Source: Folioceros fuciformis
Taxonomy: Eukaryota; Anthocerotophyta; Anthocerotopsida; Anthocerotales
Direction of reading: 5' to 3'
NCBI GenBank assembly: GCA_049999805.1
Contig: JBNGIO010005900.1
Coordinates: forward strand, 46,251 to 110,250
Length of the DNA: 64,000 nt
Below are positions 42,493 through 54,077 of the stretch, piece by piece (the first letter of the stretch is position 1; every line of letters begins with the position of its first letter). Under the pieces are notes generated by a model. The model did not search any database. It had not been told where the DNA came from and worked only from the letters and a program-made list of their open reading frames with translations. The position numbers and the translations under genes are program-made.

Positions 42493-43486
42493 GCTGATTA
42501 GGTTTAGGGATGAGGGCTGGTCTTGGTCCCTCCTGCTTCGGCCCGGACAACAGAAGACTGCATCACGCAGAAGGATTGAGAAGAGCCTGAACGAGGCGGT
42601 TGAGCCTGTCGTTATCGTATGAATAAAATGAAGTAATTGAGTGTTTATTATCTACCTCGGAGCTCGGAAGGTGCAGCAGGACACGGAACCTGGAGGGCGT
42701 TTCGAGACCCTGGAGGGCGTTTCGAGACCCTGCGTCTCATCACAACACACAGCAACTGCAGCTTCCTCGAACTCTCCACGTCACCTTCTTGACATGGTAC
42801 AGTACATACTGTACATACCTGGGAGGTGCAGACTGGCAGGGTTTGGGACACGTCCGCGTTCGCAGTGAGGTGGGAAGGGACGTTGGTTATCTCGGGCGTG
42901 GAGACCGTGTCGGTCGGTCATGGTGGATGGAAATTGCGGGTACGCCCGGGTCGTGGAAAAGGCCAAAAGGCTGTCAATCATCTGCCAATCGGCGATCGTG
43001 GCGCCAAATTTCTTCATCGTCCTTCCTGCCTAATTTTTCCAGCTCGCGATCGGCGCTGCGCTTGCGCTTCCGTTAGCGAGACCGTCTCACTGCGTCTCTT
43101 TCCGCCGCTTCTGGCTTCATTTTTCAGCGGGAACGTGCGGCTGTAGATTCGGATCTGGCGTCGGACCAGCGCGGGTCTCGGAGGTGCGTGTCCTGGACTT
43201 CTCGGGTGTGTGGAATGTTGAAGCGTTGCGGCTGCTTCTCGTGTGTCCGGCTGGGCTGAGAACCTGCGGTCGTGCCGTGAATGGTGGCGCATTCACTGGT
43301 TTGGTTTGGCTGAGGAAGCTTGGTTGTGTTGCGGTCAAATCTGACATATTGTTCTGTTCTGTTCTGTTGGCCTCCGCAGGAATTTTGGTGCTTCTGGTCT
43401 GGAGGAATTTTGGTGCATGAACGTTCTTCCTTTGCCCCGCTCTGCGCATTGGAGATACGTGTGGGGAGCCGGCGGAGAGCCGAGGC
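42493..43486. other. Spacer and NFXL promoter region; 20-bp direct duplication
   Basis: About 1 kb between the Alum_res-type gene and the NFXL gene. Bases 42689-42708 and 42709-42728 are perfect copies of cctggagggcgtttcgagac. Open frames at 42800-43480 lack motifs. The right part is GC-rich and likely holds the NFXL promoter and leader. Confidence 0.5.
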
Positions 43487-46400
43487 ATGGATCATGAGCG
43501 GCCTCCACCGCTATCTCGAAGGGATGGAGCTGGGGCTGCGGTTCTCCAGCATCCGCCAGGGTTCGCTCCGCTGCCGGCCTTACTTCCACCAGGAGCTAGG
43601 GTTCAGGGTTTGGGACGGTTTGATGGTGTCTTCGGGAGGGATACAGGGAGCCGACAGGGGGCGGCGGCTGGTCGTGGCGTGAATGAGCACGGAGGGGTGG
43701 GAAGCCCTTCCGGCCACCAGTATCAGGGAAATGGTTCTGAAGTTGCGTCCAGAAGTGGCAGGGCTGTTGCCCCGCCTCCGAGAACTCTGCATGTCCCCCC
43801 TGGATTTCGGGGCCATCCACAGCAGAATCTAGGGCTTTCTCAGCATCATTCAGGCCCTCCTCACCAGCACGCAGTGCAGTTTCATTCTGCAGGTGACTCT
43901 AGTTCTGGTGGGAATTATTCGGGCACTTCTTACAACCGTCCGGGCCTTTCTCACCAGCACTTAGCGCAGTTCCAGTCAGTAGGTGACTCAAATTCTGTGG
44001 GCAATGGTGCCGTGGGTGGTCATTTCTCGATGGGTCAGGGTCAGTTAGATATGTCTCAGCCAGGTAACGGCGAGGATTTCAGGACGCAGGATGGTCTTAA
44101 CGCTCAAGGAGCCGGTAATGGGAGGGGGAGGCTTTACGGGATGCCTGCTGAGAAAGGTAATCAGACTAGACCGCAACCACGGGGTAGAGGGTACGGAAAT
44201 GGAGGAAGAGCCCGGTATATGCCAAATATGCTCGGCGGAGCGGGACACCAAAGTGGGTTTGGGGGCCAGCAAGAAAGAGGCTCTATCCCTCCGGGATCTT
44301 TGGTAGCTGCACGGGACGCAGCAACTGAAGCTCTTCATGGTCTGTCCATGAGCTCAAGAGCTGGCGACAATCACTTCCAACCTGGGACTGGGAATGGGTG
44401 TGGAGGACCCACCAGCTGGAGACCCATTGCGCCTTACGTCTCCGCTCAGGCTGCTGCATATCAGGGAAGCTCTCAACCACTCACGGGTGCAAGCGTGACA
44501 GAAGACAATATAGAAGGTCTCTCTGCAGGGCATTGGAGGGAGGCCAACAAGCAGCCTGTCCCTCATTTAGTGCAAGAGCTCCAGGACAAGCTGGCAAACG
44601 GGAAACAGGAATGCATGATATGCTACGATATGGTGGGCCGTAAGGCTGCAGTGTGGTCGTGTGCGAGTTGCTATGCAATTTTCCACCTTGCTTGCATAAA
44701 AAAGTGGGCTAGAGCTCCAACTTCGGCTGATTTGTCTGTGTCGGGTCAAGGAAATGCCTTTGAAGGGAATTGGAGGTGCCCGGGTTGCCAAACTGTTCAG
44801 CTAACAAGTGCCAAGGAGATTCGGTATCAGTGTTTCTGTGGTAAACTAGTGGATCCTCCCGTCGATTTTTATTTGACACCCCATTCTTGTGGGCAAACAT
44901 GTAAGAAGCCACTGGACAAAGGAAAGAACTTCAAGTGCCAGCACCATTGCACCATGCAGTGTCATCCAGGACCCTGCCCACCGTGCATGACACTTCTTCC
45001 ACCTCATCCATGTCCCTGTGGGAAGGTGACACTTACACGGCGCTGTTCTGACCAGCAGAAGTGTCCAGATTGCTGTGGACAGACATGTGGGCGTACCCTC
45101 CTCTGTGGACGACATTCATGTGCCAAAGTTTGTCACGAAGGTCCATGCGATGTTTGCCAGGTTGATTTCACTGCCAGATGTTACTGTGGTGCAAAGGAGG
45201 AACAGACAACGTGTGGACAGCTAGAACGTTATGGTGACTTGACTTGGGATAAGGGTCTGTTCTCTTGTGGGTCTACTTGTGGAGGTATGCTGGTATGCGG
45301 TAATCACAGGTGCACGCAGACATGTCATGTAGGAAGCTGTGAAGGTTGTGAACTTTCTCCTTCTAAAGTAGTGACATGTCCTTGTGGTAAGGAATCCGTC
45401 CACTTTCTACTTGGTCTGGGCCACGTAAGGAGAAGCTGTTTGGATCCGGTACCCACTTGTGGTCAGAAATGTGGGAAGATTTTACCGTGTAAGAAGCACG
45501 TGTGCGAAAGTGCTTGTCATACAGGCCCTTGTTCTATGTGTATGGTTCCAACTGAGCAGAAATGTCGGTGTGGCTCCTCAACAAGGACTGTACCTTGCCA
45601 TGTCACGTATGTTACGAACAGAGGAGGAAGCAAGGATGGCGAGATTGGTGAACAGGGACCCTCTGGTAAGGACTTCCTGTGTGAGAAGACATGCGGTTCG
45701 TTGAAGAACTGTGGAAGACATAGATGCAATAACAGGTGCTGCAAAGGAGTGCCAGATGGCGTTCAAAACCCTCACGTCTGTATGCTGAAGTGTGGGAAAA
45801 AATTGCGTTGTAAGCGTCATGATTGTCAGGAGCTTTGCCATGCCGGACATTGCCCACCATGTTTGGAGTCTTCTTTTACAGAGTTGTCCTGTGCGTGTGG
45901 TGCAGCCTCGGTGCCACCTCCGGTGCCCTGTGGCACACCGGTTCCTTCTTGTCATCGACCTTGCTCTATTCCTCAGGCATGTGGTCACGAGCCCAATCAC
46001 CTGTGTCACTTTGGGGACTGCCCACCTTGCTCACTTCCTGTAGCTAAGGTGTGTGTCGGTAATCATGTGAGATTGAGGGCAGTTCCATGTGGCTCTCGAG
46101 ACATCAAATGCAACAAGCTCTGTGGCAGGACAAGACAGTGCGGCCTACATGCCTGTGCCCGCAGTTGCCATGCACCCCCATGTGACACGCATGGGACTGG
46201 GCTGGATATTGGGATTAGCTCAACCGTTGCTGATAATGGAAACAGCTCTGGGGCTGCTGAAAGGAAGTCTAGGGCTTCCTGTGGGCAACCTTGTGGAGCT
46301 CCGCGTCGTGACTGCCCTCACACTTGTGTCGCTCCTTGCCATCCATCAGCACCATGCCCCGAGGATTGTTGCGGAGTGATGGTAACTGTAACATGCTCGT

Positions 46401-47611
46401 GTGGAAGATTGACAGCTGAAGTACCTTGTGATGCAGAGGCAAGTAAGGGAGGTGTCATGGATGCAGTGCTTTTGCCCTCACTTGCGTTGCAATCAATTGA
46501 CGGGACCACGCATATTCCAATGGGGCAGAGGAAGCTGGTCTGCGATGACAAGTGTTCAAAGCAAGAGAAGAGGCGTATTCTTGCTGATGCTTTTGGTGCT
46601 GTCACTCCTGGCGAGCCAGTCACTGGAGCTGAAGGTGGCTTGGTGGGCCCTGAATTACTTGCAGAGTTAATTCGAAGGGAGCCACATTGGGTCGGGGCGA
46701 TAGAGGATAGACTGAAGTACTTGCTGCTTGGACCCAGGAATGGAGCAGGTGTTGTCAAATTACACGTCTTCTGTGCTCTTCCCAGAGAAAGGAGGGAAGT
46801 TATTCATCAGCTAGCGGAGAGGTGGGGACTGACTGTTACTGGTGTTGGGCGAGATCCACGCAGGTTTGTGGTTGTCCATGTGACATCAAAGTCCAAGTCA
46901 CCTGCACGTGGATTGCTTACAAAAGCACCTCTGCCTCCTGTTGGCCAGGCATCAGCGGCCCCTTTCAACCCCAGTATTGATATGGAGCCAAGCTTGGTGG
47001 TCTGTCTTTTTGATCTTCCCCGAGAATCAGATGACGTCAGCACACTCGTCCTCAGGTTTGGAGGGGAGTGTGAGTTGGTTTGGTTGAATGATCGGAACGC
47101 TTTGGCTATTTTTGGAGACCCACTAAGGGCGGCAACAGCCTTGCGGCGAGTGGAGCATGCTTCGTCGTATCGAGGAGCTGTAGTGATGTCACAGGGTGGA
47201 TCTTCAACTGTTGCTCCTCGTCTGAATCCATGGGGCCCAAGCTCGAGTGCATTTGTAGCACCTCAAGCACCAGTGACAGGTTTTAGAGCACCTGCAAGGA
47301 AGAAAAGTTCTAAGGAATCCTGGGTGGAAGATGCTTGGGGCGAGGACAATTCTAAAGAGGAATTTAAGGGTGCATGGCAACCGAAACCGACCCCACCTGT
47401 GTCCTTGAAAAATCCATGGGGTGCTCTGGAGCAAGGTGGAGGATCACACGAATCAATTGTAGTAAGCAGTTCTGCAAGCAGTGCAAATCTGAGACCACTG
47501 CAGAGCCAGAAGTCCACTGCTCATGCCACGGGTAGTGTTTCGGCCGTCATTCAGGCTATTGGGGAAGACGTTGAGGATGACTGGGAGAATGCTGTTGATG
47601 GTGGTTCTTAA
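43487..47611 (+). CDS. NFXL1: NF-X1-type zinc finger protein (NFXL1-like), intronless, 1374 aa
   Basis: Large nuclear zinc-finger protein; plant NFXL1 modulates stress and defence transcription and may be an E3 ligase. Start ATG at 43487. Residues 1-350 are Gly/Gln/Asn-rich and disordered and contain an internal repeat (SHQHLAQFQSVGDSNSVGN echoing PHQHAVQFHSAGDSSSGGN). A RING/PHD-like cysteine module runs ECMICYDMVGRKAAVWSCAS, CYAIFHLACIKKW and WRCPGCQ (about 373-445). NF-X1 zinc fingers of the form C-H-x-G-x-C-x2-C repeat from ~455 to ~990, for example HHCTMQCHPGPCPPC, HVCESACHTGPCSMC and HDCQELCHAGHCPPC. Near 1105-1160 an R3H-like segment reads RREVIHQLAERWGL (Arg-x3-His). The C-terminus has WVEDAWGED and two NPWG motifs. 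Absence of introns is also true of Arabidopsis NFXL1 as I recall it. Confidence 0.93.
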   Translation: MDHERPPPLSRRDGAGAAVLQHPPGFAPLPALLPPGARVQGLGRFDGVFGRDTGSRQGAAAGRGVNEHGGVGSPSGHQYQGNGSEVASRSGRAVAPPPRTLHVPPGFRGHPQQNLGLSQHHSGPPHQHAVQFHSAGDSSSGGNYSGTSYNRPGLSHQHLAQFQSVGDSNSVGNGAVGGHFSMGQGQLDMSQPGNGEDFRTQDGLNAQGAGNGRGRLYGMPAEKGNQTRPQPRGRGYGNGGRARYMPNMLGGAGHQSGFGGQQERGSIPPGSLVAARDAATEALHGLSMSSRAGDNHFQPGTGNGCGGPTSWRPIAPYVSAQAAAYQGSSQPLTGASVTEDNIEGLSAGHWREANKQPVPHLVQELQDKLANGKQECMICYDMVGRKAAVWSCASCYAIFHLACIKKWARAPTSADLSVSGQGNAFEGNWRCPGCQTVQLTSAKEIRYQCFCGKLVDPPVDFYLTPHSCGQTCKKPLDKGKNFKCQHHCTMQCHPGPCPPCMTLLPPHPCPCGKVTLTRRCSDQQKCPDCCGQTCGRTLLCGRHSCAKVCHEGPCDVCQVDFTARCYCGAKEEQTTCGQLERYGDLTWDKGLFSCGSTCGGMLVCGNHRCTQTCHVGSCEGCELSPSKVVTCPCGKESVHFLLGLGHVRRSCLDPVPTCGQKCGKILPCKKHVCESACHTGPCSMCMVPTEQKCRCGSSTRTVPCHVTYVTNRGGSKDGEIGEQGPSGKDFLCEKTCGSLKNCGRHRCNNRCCKGVPDGVQNPHVCMLKCGKKLRCKRHDCQELCHAGHCPPCLESSFTELSCACGAASVPPPVPCGTPVPSCHRPCSIPQACGHEPNHLCHFGDCPPCSLPVAKVCVGNHVRLRAVPCGSRDIKCNKLCGRTRQCGLHACARSCHAPPCDTHGTGLDIGISSTVADNGNSSGAAERKSRASCGQPCGAPRRDCPHTCVAPCHPSAPCPEDCCGVMVTVTCSCGRLTAEVPCDAEASKGGVMDAVLLPSLALQSIDGTTHIPMGQRKLVCDDKCSKQEKRRILADAFGAVTPGEPVTGAEGGLVGPELLAELIRREPHWVGAIEDRLKYLLLGPRNGAGVVKLHVFCALPRERREVIHQLAERWGLTVTGVGRDPRRFVVVHVTSKSKSPARGLLTKAPLPPVGQASAAPFNPSIDMEPSLVVCLFDLPRESDDVSTLVLRFGGECELVWLNDRNALAIFGDPLRAATALRRVEHASSYRGAVVMSQGGSSTVAPRLNPWGPSSSAFVAPQAPVTGFRAPARKKSSKESWVEDAWGEDNSKEEFKGAWQPKPTPPVSLKNPWGALEQGGGSHESIVVSSSASSANLRPLQSQKSTAHATGSVSAVIQAIGEDVEDDWENAVDGGS

Positions 47612-50600
47612 CTGTTGCTCAGCTACAATATTTGTCCACTCAATATTTGTTGGCGTTCGGTGGATTTAATTTCTCAGAGTCGGCACCCACACCAGCCAGC
47701 AGTGTGAAAGGAAACTTCTCGGAAGCTGTACATAACCTGAGAGCCGTTGCAGTGCTTGCATGGTGAGCACACTTCTACAGCTCATGATGAATTTTGAGAC
47801 TTCTGAAGCTTTTGTGGACTAGTGCTTGGCCATCGCTGCTCCAGTCCTCGCCGCCCTTGAGGACCATCCATGGACGAACAGACACGGGGAGGGGATTAGC
47901 TTTAGGATTAGTTGTCGGTTACATCTGAATGCGTGTATTGTCAGTTGAACAGGACACTGTCTCATTGTTCTTTCAAATTGTTTGTCTTCAGCCGATGTTA
48001 AGCTGAAGAGCACAGGGACGCGAGGGGAGGAGGGGGGAAGGGGGAGCCGAGAGTTGGGGAGTAGGGGCCGTGTGAATTCCTAGGGAGGAAAATCCCTCTA
48101 GCAGTCGCATGACTAGATGTAGGAAGCTCTTTGCCCAGTCTATGGGCTATGTCTCGCAGGCTAATTTTTTTTTGGTATCCAGCCCTGGAGTAAGACACAA
48201 CTGGCTATGATAAATGATTCCACAGTTCGCAACAGGCTACAACTTACTCCCTCTTCCAGAAGCTCTTTTTTGGCTTTAAAGCAGAGACTTCGTTCTCATT
48301 AATAAGAAAGAGGGAAAATTCATTTACCCGAATACGGGGAGCTGTAGTTTTTGTGAAGCTTGGTAAATTCTGCATCGGAATCTGCTCACATACTTCTCTA
48401 CTAGGATCTTTCCCTCCTTTAATAAAAAGAGAAAAGCTCCAGAGCTGTGTTCCAAAGAAATCGTATTTCAAGCCTTTTAGCACTACAGCGAAGGAGACGG
48501 CACAATGCGGGCTCAAAGCCTGTTCCAGTCCGTACGAAAATGCACACGGCTAACTGTAGTCCCGAAAATGGACGCCAATTGGGAGTGACTCATCGCCATG
48601 TCATGGTTTTGAGATCAAGAAAAAACATCATTGTCTATTTGCCTCCGTGCACTCCGGTTTGAGAGGAGGAAAAGAAGCCCATGGCTCTCCTTCCTCCCAC
48701 GCATGTGGCCCACACTTCACTAGCTAAGTTTGATGAGAACAAGATGCTAATGACTCTTTGTCTCCATTGTAAGTTGGAAAGGTTCATAACAAGAAGAGGA
48801 CTTAATATGTTCGAGTTTGGTATTGTTTAAGTTCTTTTAATTTTTGTTCATCTTCCCAATGCAATGGAGTGACTAGTATCCTTTGGTTGCTATCAATGGG
48901 CAGCCACTTATTCAATGCATTCTATAAGTAGCATTGGAATAGAATGGGATCTCGACACTTGGTTTTGCGTAATGTTTGCATCCTCACTTCTCAATCAACT
49001 TTTTCTCGTAGCATTGCATGGTTACTGTGTCGTGTGCCATCTCCCAACAATTTCGTAGCCACTATGCACCAACATCATGACATGTCATGACTATGGGCAA
49101 TCCACACAATGAATATGAGCAAAGGCAAATTTAGAATCTTGAGCTACTCATAAGCACAAGTGTGAAGAACTAAGATTTGATGATGGAACTTGACAGAATG
49201 GAACGATAAGCGAAGAACACTTGACTGTTTGTTTGGGCTAGTGGGCTAGAGGACTCTCCCTAACTACATTTGACTTCTTGATTTCATTTGTTTTGCCTCC
49301 TTATATTGTTTGCACTTGAATAGGTTTGCTACTCCCTTAACAAGGGTCTCCTAGGACACTCTCTGCCCTCTGTGTCTTCTAATTGTGGTTCGAAGCTCAC
49401 AATGTTATATACCATTTTACAAAGTTCAATAAATTCTTCTCATGAAAAAAAGCACTTCATAGTGTAGAACACAAGTCGTGCACACCACCTCCACAAAACC
49501 AACTCCATGATGTCCTTAAGATTGTTGATAATAGGTTCCTACTTTTGAAGTGCCTTCTCAAATACGAGGGAATGAAAGTAAGAAAACACGATGTGGGGCG
49601 GGGGTGGGAGCTCTATAATGCGCTATCGGTCGGGGTCATCACTAGCAACACGGTTTGGGTCAAGGTTGAATGACTAGCAACACGGTTTGGGTCAAGGTTG
49701 AATGACTAGCATCACGGGAGCGAGATTTAGAGGGAGGTTGGAGGATGAGATTTGCAAGGAGCTTGGGGAATAAGCAAGAGGTTGAGCAAGGGAGCGAACA
49801 CTGCGGGTGGGGCAAGAGAGGAGGGGCCAAGGAGTAGTAGTGAACATGCAAGATCGAGCTGACCACGTAATAACATTTACCACATTTTGGATGGAATTGT
49901 TCTAGCTTCCATAATTCTACCCTCAATTATTATGGATTGCATTCTTTTAGTATAAACCATAGTAGTGAGCTTCAGACTTTATCCATTGTACGATTAATAG
50001 TAGCAATGTTCAAACTTTGTCAATTGTACAACTACTATAAATCTTAGTAGGACAGCAAGGATTCATCTCATCAATCAATTGTGTAACAAAAACTCAAAGA
50101 AGCTTTGACCGAGCTTTAGGCTTACACAAGACAAAAAAACCTAAAACAACTCAGTTGAACACCGTCTTCGCATAACTAAACACCTACATTAGACAAACAA
50201 AAAGTAAAACACCAAAGACCAAGTGGGGGTGAACTTTCTCCTTCCTAATGATATAGTGATCTCCTCTACAATTGCCAAGTGCCTTTCTTCTTCCTTGGCC
50301 ATGATTGTTCTTTAAAACCTTTTAAATCGCACTAGCCTATTTGTTTCATTGTTTGGGAACACCTCCTCTATTGATGTAGTGTTGCTTAAGGTCTCGTTCA
50401 TCCGAGCTGCAGCCTCCCTAATATGATATTGTGTTTTTTCCATTATTACATAAACCTTAAATAAAATAACACGTTTTGCTTCCACGATGCTTAAAAAGCT
50501 TATTCATATTGTATCCACGTCGCAAGAGGTTTTTGCTGATTTTTGTATGCACAATTCATGTATTTTTGTGCCCAGTATCTTGAATCGAAGGTCTATGTAG

Positions 50601-51536
50601 GGATTATAAAATGATATGTTTGTGTTGTGTTTTGGACCCCGAATAATGGTATTTTGGTTGTAAGATGGATTCTGACAATTGCGTTTGCAAGTGATTGAGC
50701 GAAGACAAAAAACGTGGCCAGCCTTTGCACAATCGGCAAGGATTGGCATTTCTACTTAATTGATTCACTAAAGGCAGCCTTCCCTACTGCTTGTTCAGTA
50801 AATGTAGGGCGCTTTGCCTTTGGAGGCAGTTTCCATGATAGACGATTTTCCCAAAACGGTTTCTTCCTCTTCAAGCTATTGTCGGACGCTTCCTTTATTG
50901 GCAAGAGGTATGGAATCTGCATTAGACTATTCTCCTTAGCTTCTGCAGCCACACCCTCTAACTACTAGAACACACCTTGTATCAGTGCAACTGCACGGGC
51001 CTCAATGCTAGGTTTCCTCTGCACTAAACTTGATATCTTTTCTCAAACAGTTGCTAAGTTCATTTGACGAGGGACAGGAGCTCTCGTAATAACGTTGGTT
51101 CCAACATCCACAGCTTGTGACAAAGGACGATGCACAATTGTTAGCTCATTTCGAACACTACCACAAAGTTCAGCCTCCCTAGCAGATAATAGAGATACTT
51201 GTCTGTACGATTTCTATGAAGTAGCCATTGATGCATATATTATACCCACAAGGGTTTCTGTGGGCACTACTTCCTGCAAGAGCATCATGACCTTCACTTG
51301 AAGCTTACAAAGAAACCCTGTAGATGAAATCTTACATGTGTAGATGCCCCAAGGAGAGCCGGCATTAAACACATGATAAGCCTTGTTCTTCTTTGCATTC
51401 TCACTCCTCACGATAGCATATGGCTGCCTAGTACAAGGTAGGGAGGGATACATCAGACTCTGGGATTTCCAATGCTTTTTTCAATGTACCTCGCACAACC
51501 AGTTCTTGCTTATTATTCCTAATGATGCCACTCCCC
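47612..51536. other. Gene-poor AT-rich region
   Basis: About 3.9 kb after the NFXL stop. I see no gene. It holds a 32-base direct repeat at 49641-49704 (unit starting actagcaacacggtttggg, with a third partial copy at 49705), a T tract near 48163 and a region (48240-48560) with one open frame but no motif. The sequence from about 48700 to 50500 has the uniform AT-rich texture of old transposon debris, and no LTR or terminal repeat could be defined. Confidence 0.4.
49641..49720. repeat. 32-bp direct repeat, two copies plus partial
   Basis: Units begin at 49641, 49673 and (partial) 49705 with the sequence actagcaacacggtttggg and identical spacing of 32 bases. The first two are essentially perfect, implying a recent slippage event. 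Confidence 0.9.
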
Positions 51537-53306
51537 TTACATTGTCTTTAGTACCAAAAAATGTTTGTTCACTTCGCCCATCAGGATATGTAAAAGCCAG
51601 TCGAGTCGTCTGCTACGAAGATTCGTCTTTGTGAGAAGACAACGGTACTTAAGGTGACGATTATAAGCTTCGATTAAAGGGTTACAGTCTTGACCTGCGT
51701 GAGGTATAGTCCTTACTGCCTTTATCCACATGTCCATGACATCTCCCCACTGTTGCTGAAAATAATGTACAAAACTGGCTTCCGAGGCACCATACACCTT
51801 TTAAAACTCTTGAAGCTTCATCTGGGCTGATGCTAGATCATTCCTTGAGTCCATGTTCATGTACATAACATTTCCCAAGGCCTTCATCGTGCTTGCCCTG
51901 TTACTTGCGGACTTGACTTTCTTCAAGAGCTGCCGCAACTACGCCTGCCGTACATGCTATAGATAGAGGAACACGAGATTTGTGCTGCCAAATACTTGTC
52001 GGATTGCTTTTATCTCTGTTGCATAGTTATCGACAAGGAAAGCCGTAGAATGCCAATCTAATCGTAGTGACTGCAATTTCCTTTGTAAAGCCGTTAACCA
52101 CATAGCCATGTGTTCTGCAGTAGATTGACTGGTCATTACCCAGGCCACCGGTATGCCATTGTGGTGATCATCGAACACCAGCAAAGTGAACAATTGAAAC
52201 TGAAATAAAGAGAAAGTGAGTTAGGAAGCTAGCATCCCACAATCTTGTGTTTGAAATGCAAAGAATTTAACCTTCCACTTATTAGTGCCAAATGTGATAT
52301 CCATTGAAATGATGAATTGATGCCCCATTAAAGCATGCATTCCTCTTGGAAGCTTGTTTGAAATCCTAAAGTAAAATGTGTGCCCTCCATCGAAGCACCA
52401 TGCGGTGGGAAGAAAACAACATCCTTGTGGATGTCAATCCATAGCTTGACACTAACTTCATTTATGGTATAGAGTCTTCAAGTCCTTGCATCCAACTTAG
52501 CCTACAAGTTGCATATGTCCTTAGGTAAGAGAAAATCATCTCTATGTAAGACAACATTAGGATGCCCTTGCATCCTAACAAAGACATCGTTCTCGTGATC
52601 ACATAAAATCTGGTATGGAGTGGTTTTACACAAAAGTTTGTGCTTCACCTATTGTCTCTTGCTTGTTGATAAAGAAGGAGCAAGAGCATGTGAGGGAGCT
52701 GCATATGCTACTATCAATCCATTGCAAAAGTCCAGAGGCATTCACATGATGCCACTAATCAAAACGGATTTGAGCAATATCTTGAAACAACTCCAATTAA
52801 GTAATGACAACCACAAACTCACAACCTACTTTCCTGCTCTCCCCACAAGCCACCTTGCTCCTTCCACTTCCAAGTCCAGACTTTGGCCTGTTAGTCATGT
52901 CCACAAAGAGTGCATCACTTTGGAGACAGTCGTCAGATATGGAACCATATGCACAACAATACCTTATGTATTGTTTTGGTGTGGTTGGTGACAGGACATA
53001 NNNNNNNNNNCAACAATACCTTATGTATTGTTTTGGTGTGGTTGGTGACAGGACATAATACTTATGTGCCTCTGCCCTGGACCATGTGCAGCGTTTCACA
53101 AGCCTGGTTGGAAAAATTGGATTTTGCTCCTCACCTGTGCAGAAGTCGTCTGAAACCCTTTCCCATGGAATGTAAGCAGTCTTCACCTTCATTACAATTG
53201 TACGAACTACATGTATGGTGTCCAGCCATTCCAAGCCAGTTCTGTTGCCATTCCAAGCCAGTTCTGTTGAAAATGCCTGCTGGATCTCATAAGCAAACCT
53301 TGCCAT
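51537..53306 (-). pseudogene. Decayed MULE-type (Mutator-like) transposase
   Basis: Minus-strand pieces of a plant Mutator/FAR1-type transposase. The DDE core reads TLLVFDDHHNGIPVAWVM (catalytic Asp) and STAEHMAMWLTALQRKL (52193-52080), then LDWHSTAFLVDNYATEIKAI (second catalytic Asp region) before a stop at 51957. The C-terminal domain appears at 51797-51537: VMDMWIKAVRTIPHAGQDCN, then IEAYNRHLKYRCLL and RRLDWLLHILMGEVNKHF. An N-terminal portion (53306-52800) reads WLDTIHVVRTIVMKVKTAYI and VSDDFCTGEEQNP. Stops and frame changes separate the parts, so it is inactive. Terminal inverted repeats were not found. A 10-N gap lies within it. Confidence 0.75.
52954..53057. other. Assembly artefact: identical 47-bp copies flanking a 10-N gap
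   Basis: Bases 52954-53000 and 53011-53057 are the same 47-base sequence on either side of exactly 10 N, the same overlap length seen at 8848-9041. Collapsing the duplicate removes 57 bases (19 codons) and leaves the transposase frame intact. Confidence 0.9.
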
Positions 53307-54077
53307 CTACAAACGTAGCATAACACATGACGTCAAAATGCTTAACCGGCCCCGAGATTAGGCTAATTAAATGATGTCTGTTAACCAATCACAACTCTTG
53401 TGAATCAACCCGAGGAACTGAAAACTTACACTTTACTGATGAGATGAACTACTAGCCCCCCACACCTAATCAATCCATCGCAGCACTTCCCGTACGCACA
53501 CGCCTCCCGCACCTACAAGGACCATCATACCACTTCCCATAGCGTGATCAGCAACGCACATTGCTAGCTTGGTGTGACACACTCGACTAATTGAGCGGGG
53601 AAGGTCCGGAGGCTTTCATTAACACGTGTTTCGAAACCAAAACGTTTTGCCCGCCCGTTTTCGTTTTCCTGGAATAACTATGCCCTGGCACAACTTAGGG
53701 ACGGAGTTTGGCAGAGCGGGCGTTTAAACGGGCGGGACAAGCTGTTGCCGTCCAACGGTAACGTGTGCGGGATGGTGTGGACATGCACAGTGGGTGCGAG
53801 TGGGCATGGCCCCATGACATACGGGATAAGGCAAGGCAAAACCATTTGCGCCGGCCTCGAGTTATGTGCCTCATTACTTCGTGTGTACCAATAGCTCCTG
53901 CGGACCTAGCAAGTCGGGCTAGCAGAAGAAAATAAACGAACCTGCCTAATGCCTATCTACATACAGTATGTATGTACAATAATAAATATGATAAGACAAC
54001 ATACGGCTACTTCTTCCTCGCGAGGTGCGCGGTTTCGAAGTCTCCTCGTGTTGTATGGAGGACCGATGCGTGCAAGG
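53307..54077. other. Spacer upstream of the SET-domain gene
   Basis: About 770 bases with no gene. Includes acgttttgcccgcccg (53642) and an approximate inverted counterpart cgggcgtttaaacgggcggg (53723-53742), and direct repeats of tatgtac near 53970. The right part should include the promoter of the SET gene. Confidence 0.4.

Noticed and set aside
45221-46009. Minus-strand frames inside the NFXL gene
   Set aside because: Antisense shadows of the Cys-rich zinc finger repeats; the sense frame is uninterrupted for 1374 codons.
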